64,000 nucleotides of DNA. It comes from Aselliscus stoliczkanus (Eukaryota > Chordata > Mammalia > Chiroptera > Hipposideridae). The DNA lies in assembly GCA_033961575.1 (NCBI GenBank), contig CM066732.1, positions 77,803,187 to 77,867,186 on the forward strand, in the 5' to 3' direction. Both the position numbers and the translations under genes were made by a program. Shown one piece after another: positions 25,770 to 37,022 of this stretch. The notes beneath the pieces were generated by a model. The model was not told the origin of the DNA and searched no databases. It saw only the letters and a program-made list of their open reading frames with translations. Positions within the stretch are counted from its first letter, which is position 1. Every line of letters begins with the position of its first letter.

Positions 25770-26462
25770 AGGTAAGCTCCTACCTCCCTCAGCCTCTGCT
25801 ACCCCATAGTCACCACACTGCTCTGGTGGTTGGTTGGGGACATTGCTGAGCTTCAGACCTGCTTCCTGGGCATTTCCACTTGGATGTTCCACAGACCGCC
25901 AAAAAAACTATACTCAGCTTCTTTTCCCCCTTTGCTCCTCCTCTGAATTCCCCACTTCAGTGAATGACATATCCACTGTCCAGGGTGCACAAACCTGAAA
26001 CATGGAGGTCCATTCCTAAATACTCCCTCTCACCCCTATCCACTCTGGTGAGCAAGGCCTGTCAGTCAACTTCCTTCTTTCAGTTTCCATGGCTGCTATC
26101 TTAGTTCAGGCCCTAAATATTTCTCACTTGGATGACTAGAATAGCTTGTTAACTAAGCACTGTCTAGTCTTATCCTTGCCAATCTATTCTCCACAGTGCT
26201 ACCAGAATATTGTTTCAAAACTGCCAATCTAGTCATGCTTGTCATCTTTTAGTGGTTCCAGCTGTTTGTACACACTGCCTCCTCTGTGAGACTCACTCTT
26301 ATTGTTACTTCTGACCCTTGGTCATTTGCCGTGAGATTTCTTCTGATAGGCTTTCCTGATTTTCATACACTGCCACCTTTTGTGTCCTGTTTACTTTACA
26401 TCCCGATGCCTACTATAGTATATACTTAATAATAGTTCAATAAATATTAAATGTTGAATGAC
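25770..26462 (+). repeat. L2-like LINE fragment
   Basis: CT-rich sequence with order and phrases resembling L2 ORF2/3' end (for example ccaatctattctccacagtg and a terminal ttcaataaatattaaatgtt). Confidence 0.55.
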
Positions 26463-26627
26463 ATCATAGGCATTTGAATCTAAAATCCCCTATTTTATTT
26501 GTCCTCCTTGAAAAAACAAATGGAGCATTACTCCCCTTATCCAATGGGTCACCAAGCTTCACTGATTCTTTCTGGCTTTAGTTTCTAAGCCAATATCCAC
26601 ATTCTCCATTAATTTCTATGACCAAAG

Positions 26628-26805
26628 CACTGCTTCTCAAACTGCAGCAGAATTGCCGGGAGGGCTTGTTAAACAAAGATTGCTGGTTCAACCTCTAGAT
26701 CTTCTAATTTAGTGGATCTGGAGTGGGGATCAGAATTGGCATTTCTAACAAATTCTCAGGAGATGTTGATGCTGCTGCTTCACCAACGTATTTTGAAAAC
26801 CACTA
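26628..26805 (+). mobile_element. MER5A-like hAT element, first of a pair
   Basis: It has a start of the form cactgcttctcaaactgcag, an internal tctggagtggggatcagaat block, and an end ttttgaaaaccactag that is roughly inverted to the start. Confidence 0.65.
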
Positions 26806-26806
26806 G

Positions 26807-26968
26807 AGCAATGGTTCTCAATTGGAAGTGGGTATTAGAACACAATCATATCTTGACCTACTCCTGCCTACTGAATCAGAATTTTCACTGGGGTGGGGCA
26901 GGTATGCATTTTTCAGCCTAAAAGCTCCACAGGTGATCCTGATGCACTATCTGGTTAAGACCCATGAA
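26807..26968 (+). mobile_element. MER5A-like hAT element, second of a pair
   Basis: A second copy starts within about two bases of the first, with a caatggttctcaattgg start and an ending similar to ggttaagacccatg. It is more diverged than its neighbour. Confidence 0.55.
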
Positions 26969-26999
26969 CTCAATGATTAATTCCAGGATCTGGACTTCA

Positions 27000-27720
27000 C
27001 CTTCTCCCCAAGCCTTATTTTACACACTTCCTCCAACTTTCTACCCCGCTCTCTAGTCATATGGAACAGCAGGCAGTCTGATGATTCAGACCTATGCTCC
27101 CTCTCTAGAGCCCCAGATCTGTTTTAGTTATTAATTCATGCATCCATTCATTCACTGAGCACCCAGCACTTGCCAGGCACTGCACCAGAAACAGGGCAGA
27201 ATGTGGTAAACACAAAAGAGGCAGCCCTGCCTCAGGAAGCCAACTGTATTTGTTCTGAGCTCCCCTAGTACCCTCTGCTTCCTCTTCTTTCTCACTGCAC
27301 AGGCAAATACTGGCTTAATACTGTGTTCTTACTAGACTGTAAATTTCATGAAGGCAAAGACTTGGATCTGTCTTTGTAGATGCTCAATAAACGTTTGTTC
27401 AAATTAAATTGAAATGCTCTTCCCCTGACCTTGCCTTCTTTCAGAAATCACCTCCAGAGTCCTCTCTCTCTGCTGTCTTTCCTGACCTGCTCCAACTACC
27501 CTCCACCACAGTCAGAACTGAGCTCCACCATGAGCCCTACTCCTTAATCCCATGTAGATTTTTAACTCAGTACTTGTGATCCTTCATTCTGTGTTTACAG
27601 ATGTGGTTTCTCCCACCAGACTGTGAACCTCTTAAGATTGGGCACTATTTCATTTTTGACTTTTAATCTCCATAGGTCGTATAGAAGGTACTTCATAATA
27701 TTTGTCAGATTAATGAAGGA
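27000..27720 (+). repeat. L2-like LINE 3' fragments (two)
   Basis: Two successive segments show L2 3' character: one ends near 27400 with gatgctcaataaacgtttgt, and a second ends near 27710 after an aacctcttaagattgggcac block. Confidence 0.5.
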
Positions 27721-27939
27721 AGCCAATTTTGTTTTCATTTAAGCCTACTTTGCAATGTTTTTGCCCAAACCTCTCTGTGGCTTTACTGAAATCTTAAGAG
27801 TCAAGATTCCATAACTTAAATTTCACAGAGTATAGAATATGCACAACATGGGATTTAGGGGAAAAAAATGTTTATCAAGGGTCCAGAAGAAATCCTTCAG
27901 AGAGAGTGAAAAGCATGACTTGATGACTTGTCTACTGCA

Positions 27940-28065
27940 TTCTGATCCAGGGTTCTGAGTTGAGGTCCCAGCTTCATCTTACACTATCACCCTGGATGAG
28001 CCAGTCACTCAGCCTTGGTGCCTCCCAGTTCTATCATTTATAAGCTGAACAAAAAAACATAGTTT
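27940..28065 (+). repeat. MIR SINE fragment
   Basis: A MIR-like progression is visible: ggttctgagttgaggtccca, then gatgagccagtcactcagcc, then tctatcatttataagctgaa. Confidence 0.65.
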
Positions 28066-28224
28066 GTAATCTACACTATGTCTTGACAGCAAGTAGGGTA
28101 CTACTTAATGAATTAAACAGCATCTTTGAAATTCATTTAAAAAATGAAATCAGACAACCTCTTAGTAGAAAGAGGTGTTGGAAAAAGAGATGGTTACATT
28201 TTACAAAATATACAAAATATAAGT

Positions 28225-28315
28225 GTTTTTTAACAAACTCGGCTCAGAGCATAGTGCCATGCACATAGTAGGGCTTCAATGAATATTTATTGAATGAAAG
28301 AAACAAAATAATCTC
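28225..28315 (+). repeat. L2/MIR-type 3' end fragment
   Basis: It contains 'gcacatagtagggcttcaat' followed by gaatatttattgaatgaa, a typical conserved L2/MIR 3' terminus. Confidence 0.6.
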
Positions 28316-28669
28316 TAAGTGCTTTCATTTAAATTGGAATTGAAAAGCACCAACCTGCTCTCATAGAGAATCTTGTTGGGTAACTCACACACTGCCTATC
28401 CCTCAGGAAGCCATGGTTTCCCATTTTGCAATGCTGGAGCCAGAGCCAAATGTCTCCCACAGGTGAACACATTGTTACTAGTGCTCACACAGGCTCACAT
28501 ACATTGGGTGAAATCTTCCAATCACACATAGTCATGACTGCTAAACATGCAGTTCATCATTGTATTTTAGTTGTGTTATATCAGCTCGATACACACCATT
28601 TTGTCAAGCCAGAGAGGTTATAAAGTGATTTTGAAATGACTTTTGGTTATGTAAAATTCTTACAAATTT

Positions 28670-29128
28670 TTTTTTTTTAAGATTTTATTGGGGAATTGGG
28701 GGAGGGGAACAGCATTAGGGAACTGGGGAAGGGGAACAGACAAGTTGCTGACCTTTTGTTCTTCAGTCTAATTGTGGAGGACATTCCTTCACTGGCCCAT
28801 GTTGGTATCATCATTGTGCTCTTCCTGGGTGAGGCAGATCGGTCACCAGCTTCTGGACGGCCACTCACAGCAGCTCTTGGAAGCTCACACCAGTTGCCGG
28901 CTGCTCACGATGGCTGCTGGCCACTCACTGTAGCCTATGGCAGCCCACTGCAGCAGGGGCTGCAGCTATGCCGTCTCTGGGGACTCACAGCAGCCCAGCT
29001 CCAGGTGGAGCTGTGGTTCACCACCTTAGCGGTAGAGGGCAGTGTCACTGGCCCTCATATGTGGGATTCGAATGGGGGCCGCTGGCATCCCAAACCAGCT
29101 CTTAACCAACGCGCCACTTGGCTGGCCC
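28670..29128 (-). mobile_element. Long tRNA-derived SINE (Rhin-like), perfect target duplication
   Basis: An antisense copy of about 459 bp with the same organisation as 21611-22040. It is bracketed by identical 17-bp duplications aaaattcttacaaattt (28653-28669 and 29129-29145). The perfect duplication suggests a relatively recent insertion. Confidence 0.9.
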
Positions 29129-29210
29129 AAAATTCTTACAAATTTAAGATCTCCATTCTATCCAGCATCTGAGTCTAACCTTATACATTTTTCAACTACA
29201 CACTTTTCTT

Positions 29211-29307
29211 TCTTTCTTTTTTTTTTTTTTTTGAGGGCAATGTCACTGGCCCTCATATGTGGGACCCAAACCGCGGCCACTGGCTTCCCAAGCCAGCGGT
29301 TAACCAC
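29211..29307 (-). mobile_element. Short Rhin-like SINE, head truncated
   Basis: Antisense, about 97 bp, with a poly-T tail then the body up to taaccacc. The usual ggccggcc head end is missing. The flanks are caactacacacttttctt (29193-29210) and caactacacactcttctt (29308-29325), an 18-bp duplication with one mismatch. Confidence 0.85.
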
Positions 29308-29325
29308 CAACTACACACTCTTCTT

Positions 29326-31343
29326 AGCATGCATGTAGCACATGAGAAGGAAATAAAAATATATGAATTGTGTCACCAACTTAATTTTCTCTGTAGTAAA
29401 TTGGATATCTGCATATGGAATGAAGGCCATGGAAAGCCCACACTATTCCCACAATTGCTTATCAGAAACAATGATCGTTCTATGTTAACAAAAGAACAGT
29501 TAATGAAGTTTATGTGTCATTGGAGCAGATAATTTTACAAGGCTATGTTCTTAAGGTTTCAGAATTAAGGATTTGACTGTGGGAGCAAAGGGTCTTGGAG
29601 GCAGGACACCCCAGATAACCTCACCCACGTGCATTTCTCAAACAATGCTTTTCTGTACGTAAACAGAAAATAGAAAGGAATATCTGGTTTTTGTCCTTAG
29701 TATTAAAGAGCGGCTGTTTCTTCAGCACGCTCTTAAATTTCTGCACAATGCACAGCCTTCAGCACCCCAAGGAGCATAAACAAAGGATATCAGGCAAGTT
29801 CACCTACTCCCACTTCCCAGAACAATGCTTGTTGTTAACTAAGCAATTCCCAGGGCAGATTTATGATTTGTGGAGCCCAGAGTAAGTACTCAGGTTGGGT
29901 CCCTGGAATCTGAGGTCAGAAGCACGAGGTGCCTGTTCAGTCTCCAGGGCTTTCAGAAAACATGAAAATGTGACCTGACGCTTGTGCTTGTGTGTACGCC
30001 AGAGACCATTTAGGCATTTAGAGAAACGAAAGTGCATTAAGGCCTCAAAACAGCTTATTGTTCATGCTCCAAATTTTAACCTTTTCTTTCTTATTTGTTT
30101 CTTGTTCTTGTGAATTAATGTTTACTAAATTATATAAGATGGATCAAATAAATACATAACATGTCCATGGATTTTAAAAAATCCTGATAGAGCAACAAAT
30201 TACATAAATTGGTAAACTGGAAAATTTGAAAAGTCCTATCCCATTTCCTAACCCTGGATGATATCACAAAACAGAATCTGTAATCTATATATTTATTATC
30301 CCAAAAATTTATATGAAGATTTAAAGTCCAGACAGAGCTATAAGCACTTAAGAGATAAATGCAAACAAGTACATGAAAAGATTTCTTACAGCCTGCCTCT
30401 TCAGGGAATGTTTTGGCTCGAGTTGTACTTGACAGGGTTATAAGATGTTACTAATACGTAATAGAACTTGGGGAAAGTTTCTCCCCTTTGTTGTCTGGCT
30501 CAAGTATAAGGGTAAAATAGATTACTGTTTCCATTTTTATGAGTATAAGTATTGTCAAGACATCAAAACTGTGAAATAACTAAATTTCATGACTGCTATT
30601 TTACTCTTTAATAATCACCTACTAAATATTACAATTGAGCCAGAAAAGACAAAAAAGAGAAAAATATATATGTACACATTATTTGCATCACTTTAAAGTC
30701 ATTTTGAATACCTGAATGCATGACAATTTTTCAATAGTATGAGTACTTAGTATAATATAAATACAGCCATATGTCTCAAGCTGAATGAAATTGTTGATGG
30801 GTCACTGAAGTTGTTGGGTTCTTTCACAGACCATAGACAATCCCAGTGCTAGCCTATTATTCCAGTTGACTTTATGTGAAGCTAACCGGCTAGCCCATGG
30901 TCTCTAAACAATGATTAAATATCCACATTTTACAGGAAAACTAGGTTCTAACAAATTTCCCGTGAGCTTCAAGTGTTTAAAAGATCCTCAGACAGACTTT
31001 AAAATAAATGGTGAAGTTTAAAAAGGGGGAAATACACTGAAAAAAAAAATTAAGAAGAAAAACTATAGACACAATAGAGTCACACAAACACTCGTAAAAT
31101 CACAAAGCTGTTTTTAAATCAATCATAACCAAGTTAGGAAGTTCTGGGTTCAGTGACAGAGCCTGATAAAATCCACAGTCTTCCATTCTGGCACAAATGA
31201 AAAAGAACATAAATGTCTAATCTATTGAGCTTCTGCTTGTGTATTAGCTCGGGAGAAAATGCCTGCCTAACGCCTACCAGTGGAAAATCATTGAAAAAGT
31301 AGAGATTAGTGAGAATAAAACAACAAAAAGAATAGTCTCCTAC
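29326..31343. other. Intronic sequence, nothing specific recognised
   Basis: AT-rich intron immediately downstream of the AKAP6 exon at 31344-31492. Confidence 0.5.
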
Positions 31344-31492
31344 CCATTGCCTCCCACTGAATGAACTTTTGACATATCAGCAAACTCTTCTTTTCTCTTG
31401 CTGCTGCTGGTATACTGCTCACTGTACAGCTTGAGGGACATCTGCTCAACAGCATCTCTTTGTGCTTCCAGGTAACATAGTTGAACCTCAGC
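31344..31492 (-). CDS. AKAP6: AKAP6 internal coding exon (upstream of the two)
   Basis: This 149-nt exon encodes 49 codons plus two bases of a split codon, beginning AEVQLCYLEAQRDAVEQMSL and ending SVGGN followed by GG. I recognise it as A-kinase anchoring protein 6 (mAKAP), a large scaffold that gathers PKA, phosphodiesterase, calcineurin and ryanodine receptor signalling at the nuclear envelope of muscle and neurons. The segment lies at the N-terminal edge of the spectrin-repeat targeting region (around residue 770 in the human protein, from memory). On the minus strand the acceptor is a pyrimidine-rich stretch ending ctag at 31493-31496, and the donor is gtagga at 31343-31338. No in-frame stop occurs. 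The exon ends two bases into a glycine codon that the next exon completes. From memory the human protein has VGSN where VGGN is seen here, so one Ser-to-Gly difference. The upstream exons were not found and presumably lie beyond 64000. Confidence 0.93.
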
Positions 31493-34400
31493 CTAGAGAG
31501 AGAAACAAAGAGGAATTGCTGTTTTAATCCAGAAGGAATGCATTTCAAGTGAGGTGTAACAACTCAAAGAACGGGAATTGTTCATATCATTATGCTGCTC
31601 CTTTTTGGGGTGGATTTAATGGGATCAGCTGGGCATATTACGAAATTATATTTTAGATCTGAATCTTGTAAGTTCCTCCTTAAAATATGACCTGAATAAA
31701 TGAACTCTCAGAAGGCTCAGTAAATATCACAAACTATCCCTGAGATCATAATACTGTATGATGAGACTTTACATAAAAATTTTGTGAAATTCCTTAGTAA
31801 TATCCTTCCTCAGATTGCCACATATGTGGCATTTATTTAAGATTCCCTCTCCAACCCATACATGTGCATGGATACATATTCCGAACACTTCTCATTATTT
31901 TCCCCAAGGAGAATAAAAAAGCTGAGTACTAATTCTAATACCTCTTCAATAGTGGCAACGGACTTCCTTTATCACATTTCTTTGGGTTCTGTGTATTATT
32001 GTCTTAATCATTTTAAAACAGAGGGAATGGTGATTTTGCTTACACGCAGGTTCAAATCATTCCATCTTTCCTAGTTACTTGGGGCTCTCTGGAGTAAAGG
32101 AGAAGTAGTAAGCTCACCATGCTGTTTTCTATCAAACCAAGGACAAAAGAATGCTGAATAACATTTGGCATGAAAATGCATTGAATAGATGCTTTATTTA
32201 TTGCAGCTGTTGTGATCCCCGTGGCTTTAGGGTTCCCTAGCACACCAGATGAGACCGGGAATGAGATCTCCTCAGTGACATGCCTGCCCAGGGTAAAGGG
32301 GAGGGGGCACTGCTGAGTTCACATGCCCTCTGGACCAAAGGAACTTATCTTTTGGCTTGCTTCACTAAATCCAAGGACATCCATGAACATTTCTGATAAG
32401 CCTGAAAACTGCTACTTCTTTATATTTTAATTGCATAAAATATTAATTGCCTAAGAAAAACAGTTCTGGGTCAGCTCTTGGGTAGTTGCCAGAATTCTGT
32501 AACATGTAAGAAAAGCTGAGTCAGACATGACCTTCTACTCTTCATGTCTAGAGCCAACCAAGACCTTTTGCCTGGTCTCTAGTTTTATAGATTTGACCAT
32601 GGTGGGGGTGGGGAGGGAGAGTATTATGTACTGACAGACTTCTTAAAAGTGCAAATCAGGACTCTGTAAAGGAAATGGGTAGCTTAAGAAATGGAAGATC
32701 TCGACCATTCTAGAGTTCCTAGGTTGTTGCTTTCCACAAGCAGCTCATTATGAATGCTCTGGATTGCCAATGAAGAACTTCTAAAAAATGCTAAAATTCC
32801 TATATTCATATAACTGAAGTTTCTGGGATCAGTTAAAAATCTTTGTATTAATTCATGTGAAGTTTTCTTACCCAAACTAATTGTCTTGAATGAGAAGACT
32901 CAACTGGATTAAGGATTATGTCAAACACTTATAAACAAAGGATAAAGTTACATTGAGTGTATTCAGTGTGGGGGAAGGGTTGTGACCAGTAGGATGGAAC
33001 AAAGACAATGCCATACCTAGTTATTTAGTGTCTTATTTAGGATGTGAAAGAGGAGATATGGAGCATGTAAATGGCATTATAAAAGGGTCCCAACCAACAG
33101 ATATGTAGATATCATAGAACTTGGAGGAATAAAACCTACAGATCTAAGAAATATTTTTTAAAATGGGAGGAGGGAGCAGTGTAAAACAGAATACCGGGAG
33201 TCAAAGATTAGAAAAAACAGTAAAACATATCTTTCAAAAGAACGTAAAATCTTTTGTGTGATTAAATGAGATAACTGAGAGATATTGAATAATCGTCAAT
33301 TTGAAAAAAATAATCCTCCCAAATGCCACCCTCTCCACCCCTCCATCCTCAAAATTATAGGGATAAAGAGGAGGTCATCCTATACCAAGTATGCTATTGG
33401 AAACCACTTTAGAATAATGTGTCTGCACCATTAGGTGCCAAGGAGCATGTTTGATCCTTAGGGTTTCCTGTTAGTTTTTAACCATCCTATGATAACAAGC
33501 TGGGTCACTGCTTGTTCTGGGTAATGATCTCACAAACTTGTGCCACTGATCACAAAAAGGATCATACATAAAGAGGGAGATTGATTTAATGTAGGCTCAT
33601 CACTACTACAGAAAAATAATTGGAATTCATCCCTTTAAGATCCTAGGCCATTTCTGGATACAAAGGGAAGCACCTCTTGTATGACAGGGATACATGGAGA
33701 GGGCTTCAGAGAACAATGCTAAGAGAAACCCGAAAGATAATTAGTCACCTTACGAAAATGATTGAAATATTTTAATCTAAGACTTTTATTGCACAATATC
33801 TCACAGGCATTTGACATTAAAAAAAAAAACTCCCCTGCACTAACAAGGAGATGAATTATATAGCCCGTCTTTCCTATCCACCTCTATTTCTATCTCTCTG
33901 CTTTCAGCGATTCATTGCTAAACGTGATGGTAAAAATAGAAGAACCAAGTTATCTCCTCCTGCTAAGGGTGAATGGCTTTGCCAATCTAAATCTCTCTGC
34001 AAACTGTCCTAACTTTTTTTGTCATACTATATCTTAGTCCAAAGATAAATTTTTAGGAGAAATATTCAAAAAAATATAGTTCCCAAAACAAAAACAATAA
34101 CACTGAATCTCTAAAGAATTTTATTTATTAGCATTTATGATATTACTGGATACTTCTTCACCAGTGAAACCTTAGCCTGATTAAATATCACTGATGTGTA
34201 ATCAATAGGATTTAGCAACTCACTCAATAAGCAAAATAAAAAGGAATACAAGTGAATAGACTCAATGACAGCTCTGCCTCATATTTCCTTGTCAGCACCA
34301 TCAACGGAAGTAGGAGTATAAAAAGAGCGATGGCATAGATGGAACAAATAAGCTGGATTGGACTGAGTCTTTTGGTTTGAGATATACCCAAAATGTGATG

Positions 34401-34680
34401 TTCAGCAGGAAGTGGAAATACTAAGACTGAAATATAGACCTAGAGGCAACGATTGACATGAGGAGAAGAAATTAGGATGACATGGGAGAGAGTGCAGGGT
34501 GAGGAGAGAAAAACGACCAGTTCTCAACTCATTCTGGTCTAGACCTGCATTACGCATGACTGACCTAATGTGATGGATTCTCAACCATTCTTTCTCCCTC
34601 CGCCATCCCCAAATTTGGTTCATAAATGGTTCATTGATTAGTCTTTTGGGATCACAGCTGAGATCACTGGTGGTTGTTTT
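31493..34680. other. Intronic sequence, nothing specific recognised
   Basis: Mostly unique intron upstream of the AKAP6 exon. A G-rich patch (ggtgggggtggggagggag) lies near 32600. Confidence 0.5.
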
Positions 34681-34684
34681 TTCA

Positions 34685-35040
34685 GAGCTTAATTCTGGAC
34701 CTCCTTACTTTATTTATACTCTCTCTCTTCCATGGCTTTCAATGCCTTCAATGTAGTAATGACTTCCAATCCTTTTCTCTGAGCTCCACGCTTACCTATA
34801 TAATGAACTACCTGACACTACTACTTGGATTTACTTCAGGCATAATTGTTCAAAACTGAACTCATCCTCCTCAGGTCCCCCAAACTTTCTCTACTTAGGC
34901 CTTTCCTTTTAAATAAAGGTCGGCCAAGTGGCTCAGTTGGTTACGAGCTCACTCAAGAATGCAAGCTAAGCTCTGAGCAACAGCAGTTCGATGCTCAGCC
35001 CAAACTGATCTGACAACAGGTGGCAGGATGGCTCAGCTAA

Positions 35041-35083
<43 letters not shown>

Positions 35084-35890
35084 ATGGCACCACCTGTTGC
35101 TCAGGTAAGAAACATGAAAGTCATCCTTGGCTCCTCATCTCTTCATTTCCCACAGCCAGTTACTCCCCAGAATTTGAATTCTCTTCCAAAATGTCTCTCC
35201 AGCCTGTCTTCACAATCTGCATTTCTGCCAGCCTGATCCAAGCCTTTATCATCTCTCCCCCGCAGTATAGCAACTCTAAAGTGTATTTCCCCTCACCCAT
35301 TCCTGCCTCTCCAATCTCTTCCCTTACAGTGGCCAGAGTGGTCTTTATAAAACTTGAGTTGGTTTCATACTGCATGCAAGCCTAAAAACAAACTTCTTCC
35401 ATGGCCCATGACATTTGGTTCCTGCCTACCACAGACCTCATTTCTTCCTCTCAGAACTATTTATCTCACTCTAAACACCATGCCTGTCATTCTGGCCTTC
35501 TTTCAAACAGCTCTTTTCTGTCTCAGGACCTATGCATGTATTGTGCCCTTTCTCTGGACAAATCCTCTTGCTACTATCTTCTCATCCTTCAGCTCTCAGG
35601 TGACATGCTACTCCTCAGAGTGGCCTTCCCTGACCACCCTATCAAAAGTAGATCCACTCTATTTTTTTCTATTTTGGAACAGTGTTATTTTCCCTCAGAG
35701 CACATATCACGATTTAGAATTCTTGTAGTTTCTGACTCATACTTTTTCTCTCTGTGTCTCCAGACTCTGAGCTCTGTAAAGGAACGGTGTTCTCTTTGTG
35801 TCTTTTGCCATTTTGTATTCTCAGCACCTTGGAAATATCTGGAACATGATAGGGGCTCAGTAAATAATCACGGAACTAATGAATTGTACA
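34685..35890 (+). repeat. L2 LINE, about 1.2 kb, interrupted
   Basis: An extended L2 ORF2-to-3'-end stretch. Recognisable blocks include gtcatccttggctcctcatc, gtggccagagtggtctttat, gtggccttccctgaccaccc and a degenerate ggggctcagtaaataatca 3' end. It holds long open frames (for example 35401-35991), but these are low-complexity remnants of L2 sequence. A tRNA-SINE with an (aaat)n tail is inserted at 34919-35085. Confidence 0.75.
34919..35085 (+). mobile_element. tRNA-derived SINE with (AAAT)n tail, inside L2
   Basis: The head tcggccaagtggctcagttg resembles a tRNA A-box region, and gcagttcgatgctca resembles a B box. A second A-box-like segment, ggcaggatggctcagc, follows about 100 bp later, just before 48 bp of AAAT repeats. 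It differs in body from the Rhin-like SINEs. Confidence 0.7.
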
Positions 35891-36073
35891 TTCATATAGC
35901 TATCCATTTGTTACTCACATGTTCATTAAGCCTTGATCATGTGTCAAGAACTGCACCAGGGAGTGTTGGTACAAATAAGAACAAAACATAGCTCCTTCTT
36001 TCAAGGGATTGCAGTATAGTGAAGTAAAGAGCCAAGTCAGCAGATAACTACAATTTAGCCAAGTGAAATGATT

Positions 36074-36110
36074 GGGGGTGGGGGGTGGGGGGTGGGAGGG
36101 TAGGATGGGG
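36074..36110 (+). other. G-quadruplex motif on the template strand
   Basis: Consecutive G runs of 5, 6, 6, 3, 3 and 4, separated by one to four bases. The plus strand is the template strand for AKAP6, so a DNA quadruplex would lie on the transcribed strand. Confidence 0.75.
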
Positions 36111-36658
36111 AGAAATAAAACAACTAATTAATTGCCTGAAAATGAGGAAAAGACAGTAAAAGCTTAATAGGGTTGGCATTTGAGCCAGATCTGAGAGTAT
36201 GGGTGTGATTTTAAGTGAAAAAGCAGATGAATATCTTCATAGGCAGAGTAACTCATTTGGTCAGAGGCTCAGAGTCGTGAAAAGATCTGGCATGTTCACA
36301 GAATGGTGGTTGGAGCTTTGTGGCATTTGGATGAAGAGATGAATATAGAAGGGGATAGACTGTGGAGAATGTCAGATTAGAGAATCCAGATACTATCCAA
36401 CAGCATACCAATAGAAGATGTTATTGTTTCTGTAATGGCCTTCATCTTCTTTCATCTCCCTTCTTCTGTCATGGCAACATAGTCATCTGAGGGATTAGTC
36501 CAAATAAACTCATAAAGCTCCTACCTCCCAGTGTACTTTGAGAACATTGTATTGAGAAGGGAATCAAGAGTTTCTATCAGGCCAAAAGCCCATGGTCCCA
36601 AAGGGGGAATGCTTAAAAGATTCTAGTAACTCAAACCTCTAGTAAACATTTAACATAA

Positions 36659-37021
36659 TGTTATGGATTCAGATGTGTCCCCTCCAATTCGTACGTTGAA
36701 GCTCTAACCTCCAATGTGACTATATTTGAAGATAGGGTCTTTAACGAGGTAATTAAGATAATCAAGGGTTGGGCCCTAATCCAATCGGACTGGTGTACTT
36801 TTAAGAAGATAAAGAGTAGGCACACATAGAAAAGGTAATCTGAGGACACAGCAAGAAGGTGGTCATTTACAAGCCAAGGAGAGAGGCCTCTCCAGAAACC
36901 AAACCTGCCAACACCTTGATCTTGGACTTCCAGCTTCCAGGACTATGAGAGATGAATTCTGTTGTTTAAGCCACCCCCAGTCTATGTTATTTTGTTATTT
37001 CCATTCTAATAAACTAATACA
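36659..37021 (+). mobile_element. Solo LTR of MaLR (MST/MLT1) type
   Basis: A 363-bp element starts TGTTATGGATTCAGATGTGT and ends ...ctaatacaca, that is, TG...CA ends. It is flanked by the same 5 bp, cataa, at 36654-36658 and 37022-37026. Internal blocks (ggacacagcaagaaggtggt, gatcttggacttccagcttc) match the MaLR LTR class as I remember it. It is an old endogenous-retrovirus-like LTR without coding sequence. Confidence 0.85.
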
Positions 37022-37022
37022 C

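Larger units (their letters stand above)
11644..31343 (-). other. AKAP6: AKAP6 intron, complete (19.7 kb)
   Basis: This intron is bounded on the minus strand by a gt donor at 31343-31342 and an ag acceptor at 11645-11644. It separates two exons that join in frame. It contains the nested SINE/L1 stack at 21.6-25.7 kb, a Tigger-derived element and three dinucleotide microsatellites. I saw no further exon inside it. Confidence 0.9.

Noticed and set aside
32050..32110. Possible preceding AKAP6 exon
   Set aside because: The minus-strand translation does not resemble the AKAP6 sequence expected upstream of AEVQLC, and no matching splice pair was seen.
35401..35991. 196-codon open frame on the plus strand
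   Set aside because: It lies inside an L2 LINE 3' region; the Ser/Leu-rich translation follows L2 nucleotide blocks and there is no splice or protein-domain support.
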